Positions 9,239 through 18,211 of a DNA stretch of 64,000 nucleotides are shown here, piece by piece. The notes beneath the pieces were generated by a model. That model was given only the letters and a program-made list of their open reading frames with translations, was not told the origin of the DNA and ran no database searches. The stretch is taken from positions 124,001 to 188,000 of the forward strand of contig NZ_FYDE01000003.1 in NCBI RefSeq assembly GCF_900186535.1. Direction: 5' to 3'. Both the position numbers and the translations under genes were made by a program. This DNA is from Marasmitruncus massiliensis (GTDB lineage: Bacteria > Bacillota > Clostridia > Oscillospirales > Ruminococcaceae). Numbering within the stretch: the stretch's first letter is position 1; the number at the start of each line of letters is the position of its first letter.

Positions 9239-9274
9239 GATCGCAGGGCATAAAGCCCTACGGTCTTTTCTTTT
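9239..9274 (+). terminator. Intrinsic terminator
   Basis: The stem GATCG-c-AGGGC / GCCCT-a-CGGTC (one mismatch, one G-T pair) has the loop ATAAA and is followed by TTTTCTTTT. It lies between the exported-protein gene and the DUF3852 gene. Confidence 0.75.
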
Positions 9275-9303
9275 AACAACTAAATGGAAAGGTGGATAGA
9301 TTT

Positions 9304-9561
9304 ATGAAAAAAAGTAAAAAGGTCTTTATTATTTTTTGCGCCGTTACACTTATGGTTTCGATGTTCTGTGTGACCGCTTATGCCGCTGGCAGCGGCGATG
9401 TCGCCGGAGCCGTTCAAGGAACATGGAAAACAGCTTCTCAGCAAATTAAAACCGTTGTCAACAATGTCGTGTTCCCGGCCATTGATCTGATTCTGGCTGT
9501 GTTTTTCTTTGCCAAATTGGGCACGGCTTATTTCGATTGTGCGCCCGTAACGGCGATGTAA
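9304..9561 (+). CDS. DUF3852-like pilin-type membrane protein, gene split by group II intron 2
   Basis: A signal-like N-terminus (MKKSKKVFIIFCAVTLMVSM... cleavage near AYAA) is followed by GSGDVAGAVQGTWKTASQQI and a hydrophobic segment. Splicing 9304-9538 to 12058-12164 restores a 113-residue protein continuing ...AYFDYRKHGQFEWAAPAILF and a last membrane helix. This fits DUF3852 proteins and the VirB2/TrbC-like position just before a VirB6-like gene. Without splicing the frame ends at 9561 in intron sequence. ATG 9304 is preferred over GTG 9292. Confidence 0.75.
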   Translation: MKKSKKVFIIFCAVTLMVSMFCVTAYAAGSGDVAGAVQGTWKTASQQIKTVVNNVVFPAIDLILAVFFFAKLGTAYFDCAPVTAM

Positions 9562-12057
9562 TAATTCTGGACTTGGCAATCCAGCGGGTAAAAGCTCATT
9601 TGCCCGTCATCAACCGGCTTACCTGAGAGGGAAACCTCATAGGGGAAAATAGCACACCGGTAAACCCATGAGTTGGGCAGTTGTCAGCCCACGACTGAAT
9701 GGGAAGATGAAACAGATGATATGAGGATAAAAGCCATACTGCCTGAAGCGCAGTCCGAGAGGTTTATGTAGGAACTTTGGCGAAAGACAGCTATCGCCAT
9801 ACCGCACAGCCACAATACATTAGTCGAGTATATGTGGGTGAGCTTCTGTGTGGCTCAACTCCGTATGGAGAAAAGGACGGAAACGCTATCCGACAATCAT
9901 CTACGCTATTATTACATTGCTAAACGGGGATTGCCTAACCCGAAATGCCGGAAATCCGGCTATGCGTAATGCCTTTGTGGTGATAAATTTCAAGGCTTTG
10001 CCAAGAAAGATGACGCTGAATATTCGGCATGGCAACGGAGCCGCCGTAGTAGTCCGAGTGCGGTAACGCCGCATACATGGCGAAGGGCGGCAGCTTGTTA
10101 TCTTAACAATAGAGAAAGGAAGGTGTGTGATACACCATGAGAAATCCAATCAATATGTTAAGCAGTTTACAGAACCACAGTAGTGACAGGTCGTATACCT
10201 TTGAACGGCTCTACCGCAATCTGTATAACCGTGAGCTGTTTTTGCTGGCTTATCAGAATATCTATGCCAGCCAAGGGAATATGACAAAAGGCACCGATGG
10301 AAAAACCATCGACGCAATGAGCCTGAATCGCATTGATGGCATGATTGCGAGCCTAAAGGACGAGAGCTATCAGCCACAACCATCAAGAAGAACCTATATC
10401 CCAAAGAAAAACGGAAAAATGCGTCCGTTGGGAATCCCTTCTTTTGACGATAAGCTGGTACAGGAATGTGTGCGGCTCCTGCTGGAAGCAGTATATGAGG
10501 GCGGTTTTGCGAAAACCTCGCATGGCTTTCGCCCAAAACATAGCTGCCATACGGCACTTAGTCAAGCACAGGTCTGTTTTACTGGCGTGAAGTGGTTTGT
10601 TGAGGGAGATATTAAAGGCTTCTTTGACAATATCAATCATGAAGTCATGATTGGGATATTAGCGGAACGTATCAAAGATGAAAAATTTCTGCGTCTTATC
10701 CGCAAGTTTCTAAAGGCTGGATATTTAGAGGATTGGCAGTACCATAACACCTACAGCGGTACGCCGCAGGGCGGTATCATCAGCCCCATTCTTGCCAACA
10801 TCTATCTGGATAAATTGGACAGGTATATGGAGGAACTGAAAAAGCGGTTTGATAAGGGAGCTGTCCGTGCTGTCTATCCTGAAACCTATGAGCTGGAGAA
10901 AAAACGTGGGGTGCTTGCCAAGAAATTGCGCAACACCAATTCAGAGGAAGAAAAGCAGGTGCTCACAGAGAAAATTCGTGAGATTGACCGTAAAAAGCTG
11001 ACGATTCCTTATTCCGACCCGTTTGATACCAGCTTTAAGCGACTTCAATATGTCCGTTATGCTGATGATTTTCTTATCGGCGTTATTGGCAGTAAAGAGG
11101 ACGCAATCGCAATAAAGGAACAGGTAAAGGCTTTTGTTGCTGACACGCTGATCTTAGAGCTGTCAGATGAAAAAACGCTGATAACCCATTCCGAAAAAAG
11201 AGCAAGGTTTTTGGGGTATGACATTTATGTACGGCGTTCTACCGCTACCAAAAAGGATAAGACAGGGCGGCTCTGCCGCCACCTGAACGGCACTGTCTGT
11301 TTGGAAATGCCAACGGAGCTTATGCGTAAAAAGCTATTGGAATACAGTGCTATGACCATTGAAAAAACGGTCTATGGCAAAGACAACTGGAAAGCGAAAG
11401 CCCGGTACTATCTCAAGGATAACGATGACCTCGAAATCCTTGACCAGTACAACAGTGAAATCAGGGGCTTCCGCAATTACTACCGTATTGCCAATAACGC
11501 CGCTCATGCCAGCTCTTTTGGCTATATCATGCAGTACAGTATGTTCAAAACCTTTGCGACCAAATATCGCACAACCATGCGCAGAATGATTGAGAAACTG
11601 CGTATCGGCAAGAACTTTGGAGTACGCTTCACTGATAAAGAGGGAAAGACAAAAACACGACTGTTTTACAATGAGGGTTTCGCAAGAAAGCCTTTGCAGA
11701 AAAATGCCGTTGTAGACGTTATCCCCCAAACTGTGATGTATTCCAGTAAAACAAGCTTGATGGCAAGGCTGTCCGCAGGGCAATGCGAGCTGTGCGGCAA
11801 AACTGACTGTGAGATTGAAATTCACCATGTCAGGAAGCTCAAAGACCTGAAAGGTAAAAGCTATTGGGAGCGCTTTATGATTGCGAGAAACCGCAAGACG
11901 CTGGCGCTCTGCTTAGACTGTCACGAAAAGTTACACTCTGGAAAACTGAATTAACAAGTGGAGAGCCGTGTGCATCGAGAGGTGCAAGCACGGTTCGGGG
12001 GCGAGTGTTCGGAAACCTGCCATAGGAATATGGTAAGGCGCTGGGCACTTAGCCCAC
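9539..12057 (+). mobile_element. Group II intron 2 (in DUF3852 gene)
   Basis: The 5' end GTGCGCCCGT begins after exon base 9538. The intron protein lies at 10137-11954. Domain V is a textbook 34-nt hairpin at 11963-11996 (GAGCCGTG ... CACGGTTC, AG bulge, loop GAGA). The 3' end is placed at 12057 (...GCCCAC), where the host frame resumes as Y-R-K-H. Its domain V and 5' end differ from introns 1 and 3, so it is a separate lineage rather than a local copy. Confidence 0.9.
10137..11954 (+). CDS. ltrA: Group II intron-encoded reverse transcriptase/maturase/HNH protein
   Basis: The 605-residue protein has the RT motifs GTDGKTIDAM, RPLGIPSFDDKLVQE, HGFRPKHSCHTAL, DIKGFFDNINH, GTPQGGIISPILANIYL and the catalytic YADD (about residue 306), with a maturase domain (NNAAHASSFGYIMQYSM). 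The C-terminal HNH domain has paired Cys (CELCGKTDCEIEIHHV ... CLDCHEKLHSG). It should promote splicing and homing of intron 2. An AAGGAAGG ribosome site lies upstream. Confidence 0.95.
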   Translation: MRNPINMLSSLQNHSSDRSYTFERLYRNLYNRELFLLAYQNIYASQGNMTKGTDGKTIDAMSLNRIDGMIASLKDESYQPQPSRRTYIPKKNGKMRPLGIPSFDDKLVQECVRLLLEAVYEGGFAKTSHGFRPKHSCHTALSQAQVCFTGVKWFVEGDIKGFFDNINHEVMIGILAERIKDEKFLRLIRKFLKAGYLEDWQYHNTYSGTPQGGIISPILANIYLDKLDRYMEELKKRFDKGAVRAVYPETYELEKKRGVLAKKLRNTNSEEEKQVLTEKIREIDRKKLTIPYSDPFDTSFKRLQYVRYADDFLIGVIGSKEDAIAIKEQVKAFVADTLILELSDEKTLITHSEKRARFLGYDIYVRRSTATKKDKTGRLCRHLNGTVCLEMPTELMRKKLLEYSAMTIEKTVYGKDNWKAKARYYLKDNDDLEILDQYNSEIRGFRNYYRIANNAAHASSFGYIMQYSMFKTFATKYRTTMRRMIEKLRIGKNFGVRFTDKEGKTKTRLFYNEGFARKPLQKNAVVDVIPQTVMYSSKTSLMARLSAGQCELCGKTDCEIEIHHVRKLKDLKGKSYWERFMIARNRKTLALCLDCHEKLHSGKLN

Positions 12058-12164
12058 ATCGCAAGCACGGACAATTCGAATGGGCCGCGCCAGCGATTCT
12101 CTTCGCCTGTCTGGTGTTCACCTTGACCGCTCCGTTATACATCTGGAGTGTAGTGGGGATGTAA
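12058..12164 (+). other. 3' exon of DUF3852-like gene
   Basis: In the spliced frame this encodes the end of codon Y then RKHGQFEWAAPAILFACLVF and a short hydrophobic tail ending WSVVGM, stop TAA 12162-12164. The hydrophobic segment is the second membrane helix of the protein. Confidence 0.8.
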
Positions 12165-12166
12165 TA

Positions 12167-12206
12167 ATTCAGCCGGACAAGTTGAGAACAGCTTGTCCGG
12201 CTGAAT
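12167..12206. terminator. Strong hairpin between convergent genes
   Basis: A perfect 15-bp stem (12167-12181 with 12192-12206) with a 10-nt loop lies between the DUF3852 exon and the convergent YkvA gene. Only short T-runs flank it, so it probably works in both directions, at the junction of backbone and cargo. Confidence 0.7.
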
Positions 12207-12210
12207 TTAT

Positions 12211-12579
12211 CTAAAACCATATTGCCTTAACAACTAAAAATACGATCAGCAGCCACACTACCAGAATTGGCAACGCGTAATACCATCTCTTAGGCTTTCC
12301 GGCTGACCAAATTCCTTCTGCCTCCTCGCGGCATGCGTCGAAAACATCCGATGGAATCATCCGTATGGTGAGTGCCACCAGTGCTGGAAGCAGAATAATG
12401 TCATCTATGTAGCCCAGCACAGGAATAAAGTCGGGAATCAGATCAATTGGAGACAGTGCATACGTAACTGTCAATCCGGCAATTATCTTGGCTCCAATCG
12501 GAGTCTCTTTCTTTTTCATGGCAATAAATACTGCAGGAATATCTGTTTTGAGCTTTTTGGCCCGCTCCTTCAGGTTCAT
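12211..12579 (-). CDS. YkvA family (DUF1232) membrane protein
   Basis: This 122-residue protein contains the DUF1232 core ALSPIDLIPDFIPVLGYIDD and a C-terminal membrane helix. The function of YkvA proteins is unknown. A GGAGG ribosome site precedes the ATG, which lies three bases beyond the stop of the upstream permease gene, so the two form a two-gene operon. This cassette points against the surrounding conjugation genes. Confidence 0.85.
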   Translation of the reverse strand: MNLKERAKKLKTDIPAVFIAMKKKETPIGAKIIAGLTVTYALSPIDLIPDFIPVLGYIDDIILLPALVALTIRMIPSDVFDACREEAEGIWSAGKPKRWYYALPILVVWLLIVFLVVKAIWF

Positions 12580-12582
12580 CCG

Positions 12583-13299
12583 TTATCCTCCGAATATCAG
12601 CATATATGCGCCTACAACACAGAGTAAAACGGCAACATATATCTGAAATTTCCCCTTTTCCATTTTCTTAATAATACGGTTTGACGCAAAGGTTCCGGCT
12701 ATCATTGCCGCTCCCATTGCAAGCCCTGTAAGTAATGCCGATAAGTCAAGACCGATCAGTTTGCTGTATATGACAGTTTTCAGAATGTGCATTGCTGTGG
12801 CAGTCGTGGCTTCACTTGCAATATAGGCAACAGGCGGCAATCCAAGGGTCAGAAATGCCGCCGCTCCAATAGGCCCACCGCTTCCGGCAAGACCGGACAG
12901 AAGGCCGGTGGCCGCGCCACCGATAATCATGGCCCTTTTGCCATTTTTGAACTCCAATTTCTTAATCACCTTAATCAACACAAGGATAATCAAAACCCCG
13001 CCGATACAGCGAGTAACCATATCTTTCGGAAGCACAGAAAAGCCTAACGCACCCAGCGCAGCCAGCGGAAGCGCCGTTGCGCAAAACAATCCGACCGATT
13101 TCCAGTCGATCTGCTTTATTCCGAATGCCATACGAGAGAGATTCCCAATTAGCTGGGCAATGGTCAGCACAGGTACGGCGACTTCCGCGCCGACACAGGC
13201 AGTTACCACTGGCAGCAGTAAAAGAGCGCCACCGAAACCAGCGGCACCCGAAACAAAAGCTGCGATAAAGCTGGATAGTATTAAAATAGCGTAGATCAT
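12583..13299 (-). CDS. TauE/SafE (TSUP) family membrane permease
   Basis: This protein of about 238 residues has seven to eight hydrophobic helices. It carries the duplicated TSUP signature: FVSGAAGFGGALLLLPV near the N-terminus and GLLSGLAGSGGPIGAA in the second half. TSUP permeases move sulfite, sulfonates or other small anions; the substrate here cannot be told. ATG 13299 has AAGGCGG upstream; an in-frame TTG at 13311 is possible. A TATACT-like -10 box (AGTATA on + at 13335-13340) lies upstream. Confidence 0.85.
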   Translation of the reverse strand: MIYAILILSSFIAAFVSGAAGFGGALLLLPVVTACVGAEVAVPVLTIAQLIGNLSRMAFGIKQIDWKSVGLFCATALPLAALGALGFSVLPKDMVTRCIGGVLIILVLIKVIKKLEFKNGKRAMIIGGAATGLLSGLAGSGGPIGAAAFLTLGLPPVAYIASEATTATAMHILKTVIYSKLIGLDLSALLTGLAMGAAMIAGTFASNRIIKKMEKGKFQIYVAVLLCVVGAYMLIFGG

Positions 13300-13465
13300 A
13301 TCCGCCTTCAAAAATCAAAAGTATTTTCAATTTAAGTATAACACGGAAAGAGTGACATTCACATCTTTATGCAAGCACTGACTTGGTAGTTTTATGGATA
13401 CAAGGACGTAAGCGTAATGAAATTATGGTTCCCGTTCTTTGTCTAGAAAGGAGTGGTGGCTTTAA

Positions 13466-14368
13466 ATGTTCATATGGGACTTTGTCGCCGACACTGTTCT
13501 CGGTCAGATTGTGGACTGGATCTACGGTCAGATCGTGGGCTTTCTCGGCGATTTTTTTATGCAGATGGGCAACATGGGAGCAGACCTGTTCGATATGCCA
13601 TGGGTACAATCAATCGTGCTGTTTTTCTCATACCTTGCATGGGCTTTATATGGTGTCGGCCTTGTTGTGGCTTGTTTTGAATGTGCCATTGAGTATCAGT
13701 CTGGCAGGGGCAGCATCAGGGATACGGCACTCAACGCCATCAAGGGTTTTATGGCAGTGGGGCTTTTCACAACGGTTCCGGTGGAACTGTATAAGCTGTC
13801 GGTGTCCCTGCAAGGCAGCTTTACCGCAGGCATTACTGGGCGAGGCACCGACTTTGGAACGGTAGCCGCGAATATTATCAACACGCTCAAAAGCGCCGGT
13901 GATGTCAATCAGGCCATGAGCAGCAATGTGTTCGGTGGTTTGACCGCCATCACGAGTCCGATCATGATGATCTTTATCCTCATCCTGATGGGCTATGCGG
14001 TCATCAAAGTGTTCTTTGCCAATCTGAAACGCGGAGGCATCCTGCTCATTCAGATTGCCGTAGGAAGCCTCTACATGTTCTCTGTTCCGAGAGGTTATAT
14101 CGACGGCTTCGTGGGCTGGTGCAAGCAGGTCATAGGGCTGTGTCTGACGGCCTTTTTACAGGCTACGGTGCTGATTGCCGGGTTGATGGTGGTAAAGGAT
14201 CACGCCCTCCTCGGCCTTGGACTCATGCTGGCGGCGGGTGAAATTCCCCGAATTGCCGGACAGTTCGGACTGGACACCAGCACAAAGGCAAACCTCATGG
14301 GAACCGTCTATGCGGCGCAGACCGCCGTGAACATGACGCGAACTGTGATACAGGCGGTGGCGAAATGA
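13466..14368 (+). CDS. VirB6/TrbL-like conjugal transfer membrane protein
   Basis: This 300-residue polytopic protein has about six membrane segments, including SIVLFFSYLAWALYGVGLVVACFE near residues 50-75, SPIMMIFILILMGYAVIK near 170-190 and a C-terminal hydrophobic pair. Size, layout and place between a pilin-like gene and PrgI/VirB4 fit the VirB6/TrbL channel subunit of Gram-positive type IV secretion systems (probably DUF6045). AAAGGAGTGG precedes the ATG. The end overlaps the next gene as ATGA. Confidence 0.8.
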   Translation: MFIWDFVADTVLGQIVDWIYGQIVGFLGDFFMQMGNMGADLFDMPWVQSIVLFFSYLAWALYGVGLVVACFECAIEYQSGRGSIRDTALNAIKGFMAVGLFTTVPVELYKLSVSLQGSFTAGITGRGTDFGTVAANIINTLKSAGDVNQAMSSNVFGGLTAITSPIMMIFILILMGYAVIKVFFANLKRGGILLIQIAVGSLYMFSVPRGYIDGFVGWCKQVIGLCLTAFLQATVLIAGLMVVKDHALLGLGLMLAAGEIPRIAGQFGLDTSTKANLMGTVYAAQTAVNMTRTVIQAVAK

Positions 14369-14928
14369 GTGAGAATAAGCTGGTCTATATCTGTTCGCCA
14401 TACGCCGGTGACATAGAGAGAAATGTCGAATTTGCAAAGACGGCCTGCAGGTATGCCATGCGGCAGAATTGTACGCCGGTTGCTGTCCATCTTTTGTATC
14501 CGCAGCTTTTGGATGATTCCGAACCTGTCCAAAGACAGGCGGGCATCCGTATGGGGCTTCGGGTTTTAGAGGCCGTAGATGAACTGTGGTGTTGTGGTGA
14601 CCAAATCTCCGCAGGCATGTGCGCGGAGATAGCCGCCGCCAAGCGGCTTGAGATCCCTGTAAAAGAAATACCGGAATCAGAAATCCAAGGAGGAATTGAT
14701 ATGGAGCAGTATGGAGTATGGGCGGTTCGCAGCGCCAATTCCGTATGCGGAGCAGCACAAAGCTGGTGTAAGCACAACGGCGAACCGATCAAATTTGATA
14801 CTTACGAACAGGCGGCGGCTCATGCAAAATCTCTGAATGAAAATGCGTACAGCCCAAATGTTCATTATTACCCGAAAGAAATGGAGCCGGAACTGAAGCA
14901 ATCTCCCGGCATGAGCATGAAGCTCTGA
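14365..14928 (+). CDS. DUF4406-like protein with an extra C-terminal domain
   Basis: Residues 1-110 resemble DUF4406/nucleoside 2-deoxyribosyltransferase-like folds (VYICSPYAGDIERNVEFAK; ELWCCGDQISAGMCAEIAAA). The last 80 residues (MEQYGVWAVRSANSVCGAAQ...) look like a separate small domain. The ATG overlaps the VirB6 stop, so it is translationally coupled to the transfer genes. Whether it acts on nucleotides is unknown. Confidence 0.65.
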   Translation: MSENKLVYICSPYAGDIERNVEFAKTACRYAMRQNCTPVAVHLLYPQLLDDSEPVQRQAGIRMGLRVLEAVDELWCCGDQISAGMCAEIAAAKRLEIPVKEIPESEIQGGIDMEQYGVWAVRSANSVCGAAQSWCKHNGEPIKFDTYEQAAAHAKSLNENAYSPNVHYYPKEMEPELKQSPGMSMKL

Positions 14929-14941
14929 AGGAGGTCTGAGA

Positions 14942-15211
14942 ATGTATATTTACCCCGATAACTTAAAATCCAAGGCTACCCTATGGCTGTGGCAGCTCCG
15001 CGATATCGGCATCATCGGTGTGGGCGCTTTGATTTCCATCCTCGCACTGACACAAATAAGGCTTATACCGCCGATTGTCATAACTGCCGTTTATGCCTTT
15101 CTGACCATCCGTTTTGAGGACACAAGTATACTGGATTTCATCCGGTATGCCTGTGCCTTTTTTATTGGTAAACAGCAAACTTACGAATGGGCGACTGAGC
15201 CTGCACACTAA
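14942..15211 (+). CDS. PrgI family conjugation protein (VirB3-like)
   Basis: The 89-residue protein starts MYIYPDNLKSKATLWLWQLRD, followed by two short membrane helices (about 24-45 and 48-62) and a basic/aromatic tail. This is the usual PrgI pattern, a small inner-membrane subunit directly upstream of VirB4 in Gram-positive conjugative elements. GGAGGTCTGAGA lies before the ATG. Confidence 0.85.
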   Translation: MYIYPDNLKSKATLWLWQLRDIGIIGVGALISILALTQIRLIPPIVITAVYAFLTIRFEDTSILDFIRYACAFFIGKQQTYEWATEPAH

Positions 15212-15279
15212 TCGCGCAATAAACATTGCGGAATTCGCAGCACGGTTTCCGCGTCTCGGATTTTGCGGAAAGGAAAGCT

Positions 15280-15867
15280 ATGAGCAGAAAGAAAAAAGAG
15301 GCCAAACAAAAAGCGTCCACAAGACATCTCATGAACACCAAGGCCATCACGGATTACAGTTTACAGACTTATGGTCACGGTGAGCTGGTATATTTTCTGA
15401 TAAAACCAAGCAACATCTCCGTTTTGTCGGAGGAAAGCATCGGCGCACGAATTTATGCCCTGATGACGGTTTTGAAAGGAATCGCCGAGATCGAAATGCT
15501 GTGCCTCAACAGCCGTGAAAATTTTGAGGACAACAAACAGTTTCTCCACAGCCGTATGGAGCAAGAACAGAATTCGGTTATTTGCAAGCTCCTTGAAAAA
15601 GACCTGAATTTCCTCGACCGGATACAGGTGCAGATGGCCACTGCCCGTGAATTCCTCATCATCATCCGTCTGCGTGATGAGAAGCAGAGTGAGGTGTTTC
15701 CGTATCTGTCCCGAATCGAAAAGTCCCTCAAGGAGCAGGGCTTCATCGCCAGCCGCGCAGGCAGTGAGGACATTAAAAAGCTGCTTGCTGTTTACTTTGA
15801 ACAAAACGTGACTACGGAAAAGTTTGAGGATTTTGACGGAGAAAGATGGGTGATTCTGAATGAATAA
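15280..15867 (+). CDS. Type IV secretion protein preceding VirB4
   Basis: The protein of 195 residues has a lysine-rich start, then YGHGELVYFLIKPSNISVLSEESIGARIY, a soluble alpha/beta region and no membrane segment. It resembles the N-terminal, non-ATPase part of VirB4 proteins (the ...FLIIIRLRDEKQSEVFPYLSRIEKSLKEQGF region fits). Proteins of this sort commonly sit between PrgI and VirB4. AAAGGAAAG precedes ATG 15280. The ars-type cassette now separates it from virB4. Confidence 0.6.
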   Translation: MSRKKKEAKQKASTRHLMNTKAITDYSLQTYGHGELVYFLIKPSNISVLSEESIGARIYALMTVLKGIAEIEMLCLNSRENFEDNKQFLHSRMEQEQNSVICKLLEKDLNFLDRIQVQMATAREFLIIIRLRDEKQSEVFPYLSRIEKSLKEQGFIASRAGSEDIKKLLAVYFEQNVTTEKFEDFDGERWVILNE

Positions 15868-15880
15868 AGATATGTATAAA

Positions 15881-15918
15881 ATCAGGTCAATAGTTTCTCA
15901 TAAAGCTGTTGACCTGAT
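15881..15918. terminator. Hairpin between convergent genes
   Basis: A perfect 10-bp stem ATCAGGTCAA/TTGACCTGAT with an 18-nt loop and A/T-rich flanks lies between the transfer gene and the convergent thioredoxin gene. Confidence 0.65.
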
Positions 15919-15945
15919 TGATTTATAATTACACTCCCGATCAAT

Positions 15946-16293
15946 TCATCTTACTTTTTGCAGTATTTTAATGACCTCCTCAGTTTTAAGAACCTTACCG
16001 TAAGAAACTACTTTGCCGTCTACGACGAGAGCTGGTGTTGTCATCACACCATAGGCCGCAATCTGTGAAAAATCGGTTACATGGTCAATTGTTGTATCCA
16101 TCCCCAATTGCTCCAGTGCAGCTTTGGTTGCGGCTTCAAGCTGATTGCATTTTGCGCAGCCGCTTCCCAGTACCTTGACACTTGCGCCTTCAGCTTTAGA
16201 ATTTTCAGCCCTTGCCATGTTTTCAGCATCACAGTTGCCGCCACAGCAGCTTGAGGTTTCTTCCTTTTTCTTACCAAAGTTAAATAGTGCCAT
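15946..16293 (-). CDS. Thioredoxin-like small redox protein
   Basis: A Cys-rich head (SSCCGGNC) precedes a thioredoxin/glutaredoxin-like domain with the redox motif GSGCAKCNQLE and a cis-Pro region VMTTPALVVDGKVV. This is the archaeal/bacterial small thioredoxin type (MTH895-like) commonly next to ArsP-like permeases. It probably reduces the permease partner or a bound metalloid. It is the last gene of the permease operon. AAAGGAGAA precedes its ATG. Confidence 0.85.
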   Translation of the reverse strand: MALFNFGKKKEETSSCCGGNCDAENMARAENSKAEGASVKVLGSGCAKCNQLEAATKAALEQLGMDTTIDHVTDFSQIAAYGVMTTPALVVDGKVVSYGKVLKTEEVIKILQKVR

Positions 16294-16328
16294 ATTTACA
16301 TTCTCCTTTATTAATTAATTTTTTTACA

Positions 16329-17090
16329 TCAACAGCAGTTGCTGCCGCATGAGCAGGATGACTTATTGTTCTTACCCTCAAAAAATGCTTTCAGATTATC
16401 CGGCAGTTCATATCCTCCATAATTATCGCCGCTTGGTGTGCCGAATACAATTTTCAGAATTGCTTCGGCTAACATTGTCTTGGGTGGAATTTCGTAGCTC
16501 GCGCCTTCATATTCAAATAACCGGCAATCAACATCGCTCCCGCTGATTTCACTGCAGCAACCGCAACTGTTTTCTTTGACGGACTTGCAAATATCATGTC
16601 CGTTTATACGGATTGTGGGAGAAGATATAAATTGGTACCTTTCGGCAAGCTCTGCCGTTTCTATCTCGATTTTTTTGAACTCAACCTCATATCCTGCAAG
16701 CTTTAGGGCAGGAGTAAGCGTCATCAAAATCTCATCAAGAACGCTGTCTGTCCCAATGCATCGGTCGCAGGTCTTCAGATCGAGATACAGATATTCCACC
16801 AAGACTATCTTTTCAGTGGACGCACCACATCCGCAGGAACAGCAAGATTCAACTTCATGCTGTTTGCCGTTAGACGGCATCCAACCTGTGTTATCTCCCA
16901 CATAAGTAATTGCTCCAACCGGACAGCGATTGCCACATCCATGACAATGGTCGATGCAGGATTCCGGATTTCTTACGACAGGTGATGGAGCCTTTGCGGC
17001 ATCATAGACACTGTGCGGGCACTTTGCAACACAAGTTCCGCACTCGATGCATAGAGTATAATCGATAATCGGGTACCAGCTTTTAGCCAT
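16329..17090 (-). CDS. Ferredoxin plus DUF2703 (thioredoxin-like) fusion
   Basis: Residues 1-65 carry two 4Fe-4S clusters' worth of cysteines (CIECGTCVAKCPHSVYD; CIDHCHGCGNRCPVGA). The rest is a DUF2703-type thioredoxin-like domain (LDLKTCDRCIGTDSVLDEIL; SSPTIRINGHDI) with Cys clusters, ending SCSCGSNCC. Such fusions sit with ArsP/YraQ-type permeases and ArsR in clostridia and suggest a redox or metalloid-binding role. AAAGGAGAG lies before the ATG. Confidence 0.85.
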   Translation of the reverse strand: MAKSWYPIIDYTLCIECGTCVAKCPHSVYDAAKAPSPVVRNPESCIDHCHGCGNRCPVGAITYVGDNTGWMPSNGKQHEVESCCSCGCGASTEKIVLVEYLYLDLKTCDRCIGTDSVLDEILMTLTPALKLAGYEVEFKKIEIETAELAERYQFISSPTIRINGHDICKSVKENSCGCCSEISGSDVDCRLFEYEGASYEIPPKTMLAEAILKIVFGTPSGDNYGGYELPDNLKAFFEGKNNKSSCSCGSNCC

Positions 17091-17104
17091 AATACTTCTC
17101 TCCT

Positions 17105-18118
17105 TTATACTAATAAAAATTGAAACGCGTTAAACGCATAGCCGATGATCATGATTCCTACAGCAACGATGCCGACAAATACTGCGAGCAGCTTCGGCTT
17201 GACCGCGCGACGCAGCATGATAATGGATGGAGCTGAAAGCGCGGTGACCGCCATCATGAAGGACAGGATTGTACCAAGCCCCACACCCTTATAGAACAGT
17301 GCTTCGGCAATTGGAATGGTTCCAAAAATATCTGCATACATCGGAATCCCTACCACTGTGGCAAGAATCACCGAGAAGGGATTGCGATCTCCGAGGACAG
17401 CCTGTATCAATTCGGTCGGAATCCAATCATGGATAACGGCTCCGATGCCTACGCCGATCAGCACATACAGAATGACCTTTTTCACTGTTGCCTGTACCTG
17501 TTCTTTGGCATAAACTAAGCGGTCACGTTTAGTAAGTTCGGGCGCTTCAATGTCCACGCTTCCGGCAGATTTTATAAAGTTTTCAACATACTTTTCCATT
17601 CCTAATTTTTCTATCAATGAACCGCCGATAACCGCGAGTATAAGTCCCACAATCACATAAGCCACGGCAACCTTCGTGCCGAATATGCTCATAAGAAGGA
17701 CAAGCGATCCTAAATCCACAAGCGGAGACGAAATTAGGAAAGAGAATGTAATGCCGACTGGTAGACCCGCACTGGAAAAACCTATAAACAAAGGAATGGA
17801 CGAGCACGAACAAAACGGCGTGATTGTACCCAGCAGAGCAGCTAATGTATTTGCTGTCAGGCCATGGAAACGTCCCAATATCTTTTTTGTCCGTTCCGGA
17901 GGGAAGTAGCTCTGAATGTAGCTGATAATAAAGATCAACACAGACAAAAGCACTAATATTTTGATTGTATCGTATATGAAGAACTGAACGCTTCCTCCTA
18001 AACGGCTGTTTATATCAAGACCAAGAGCAGATAATCCGCCGCCGATCAGACTGTTTAGCCACTTCATACCGAGGATCTGGCCCTGAAAAAAATCCCAGAT
18101 AGCTTTCATTATTTGCAT
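17105..18118 (-). CDS. ArsP/YraQ-type permease (DUF318)
   Basis: The 337-residue polytopic protein contains the family hallmark TPFCSCSSIPLFIGF (about residues 100-115) and SSPLVDLGSLVLL, with a second repeat (FGTIPIAEALFYKGVGLGT). These permeases export (organo)arsenicals or related compounds; the substrate here is inferred from the ArsR partner. It is the first gene of a three-gene operon whose upstream region carries an ArsR-type operator at 18157-18172. Confidence 0.85.
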   Translation of the reverse strand: MQIMKAIWDFFQGQILGMKWLNSLIGGGLSALGLDINSRLGGSVQFFIYDTIKILVLLSVLIFIISYIQSYFPPERTKKILGRFHGLTANTLAALLGTITPFCSCSSIPLFIGFSSAGLPVGITFSFLISSPLVDLGSLVLLMSIFGTKVAVAYVIVGLILAVIGGSLIEKLGMEKYVENFIKSAGSVDIEAPELTKRDRLVYAKEQVQATVKKVILYVLIGVGIGAVIHDWIPTELIQAVLGDRNPFSVILATVVGIPMYADIFGTIPIAEALFYKGVGLGTILSFMMAVTALSAPSIIMLRRAVKPKLLAVFVGIVAVGIMIIGYAFNAFQFLLV

Positions 18119-18156
18119 AGTGTGTGAACCTCACTTTCTTATAAGTAGACAATCAT

Positions 18157-18172
18157 ATCAAATATTTTTGAT
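18157..18172. promoter_or_regulatory. ArsR-type operator upstream of permease operon
   Basis: This is a perfect inverted repeat, ATCAAA-TATT-TTTGAT. The same 16 bp, with a few extra flanking bases on both sides, occurs in opposite orientation at the arsR promoter (18541-18556). Two identical sites in front of the two transcription units support joint control by the local ArsR protein. Confidence 0.8.
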
Positions 18173-18185
18173 GTGTTGTGCCTTT

Positions 18186-18211
18186 AAAAAGCCATCGTTC
18201 AGATGGCTTTT
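18186..18211 (-). terminator. arsR terminator
   Basis: On the - strand this reads as a perfect 10-bp stem (AAAAGCCATC/GATGGCTTTT) with a 5-nt loop and a T-run at its 3' side, directly at the end of arsR. Confidence 0.8.
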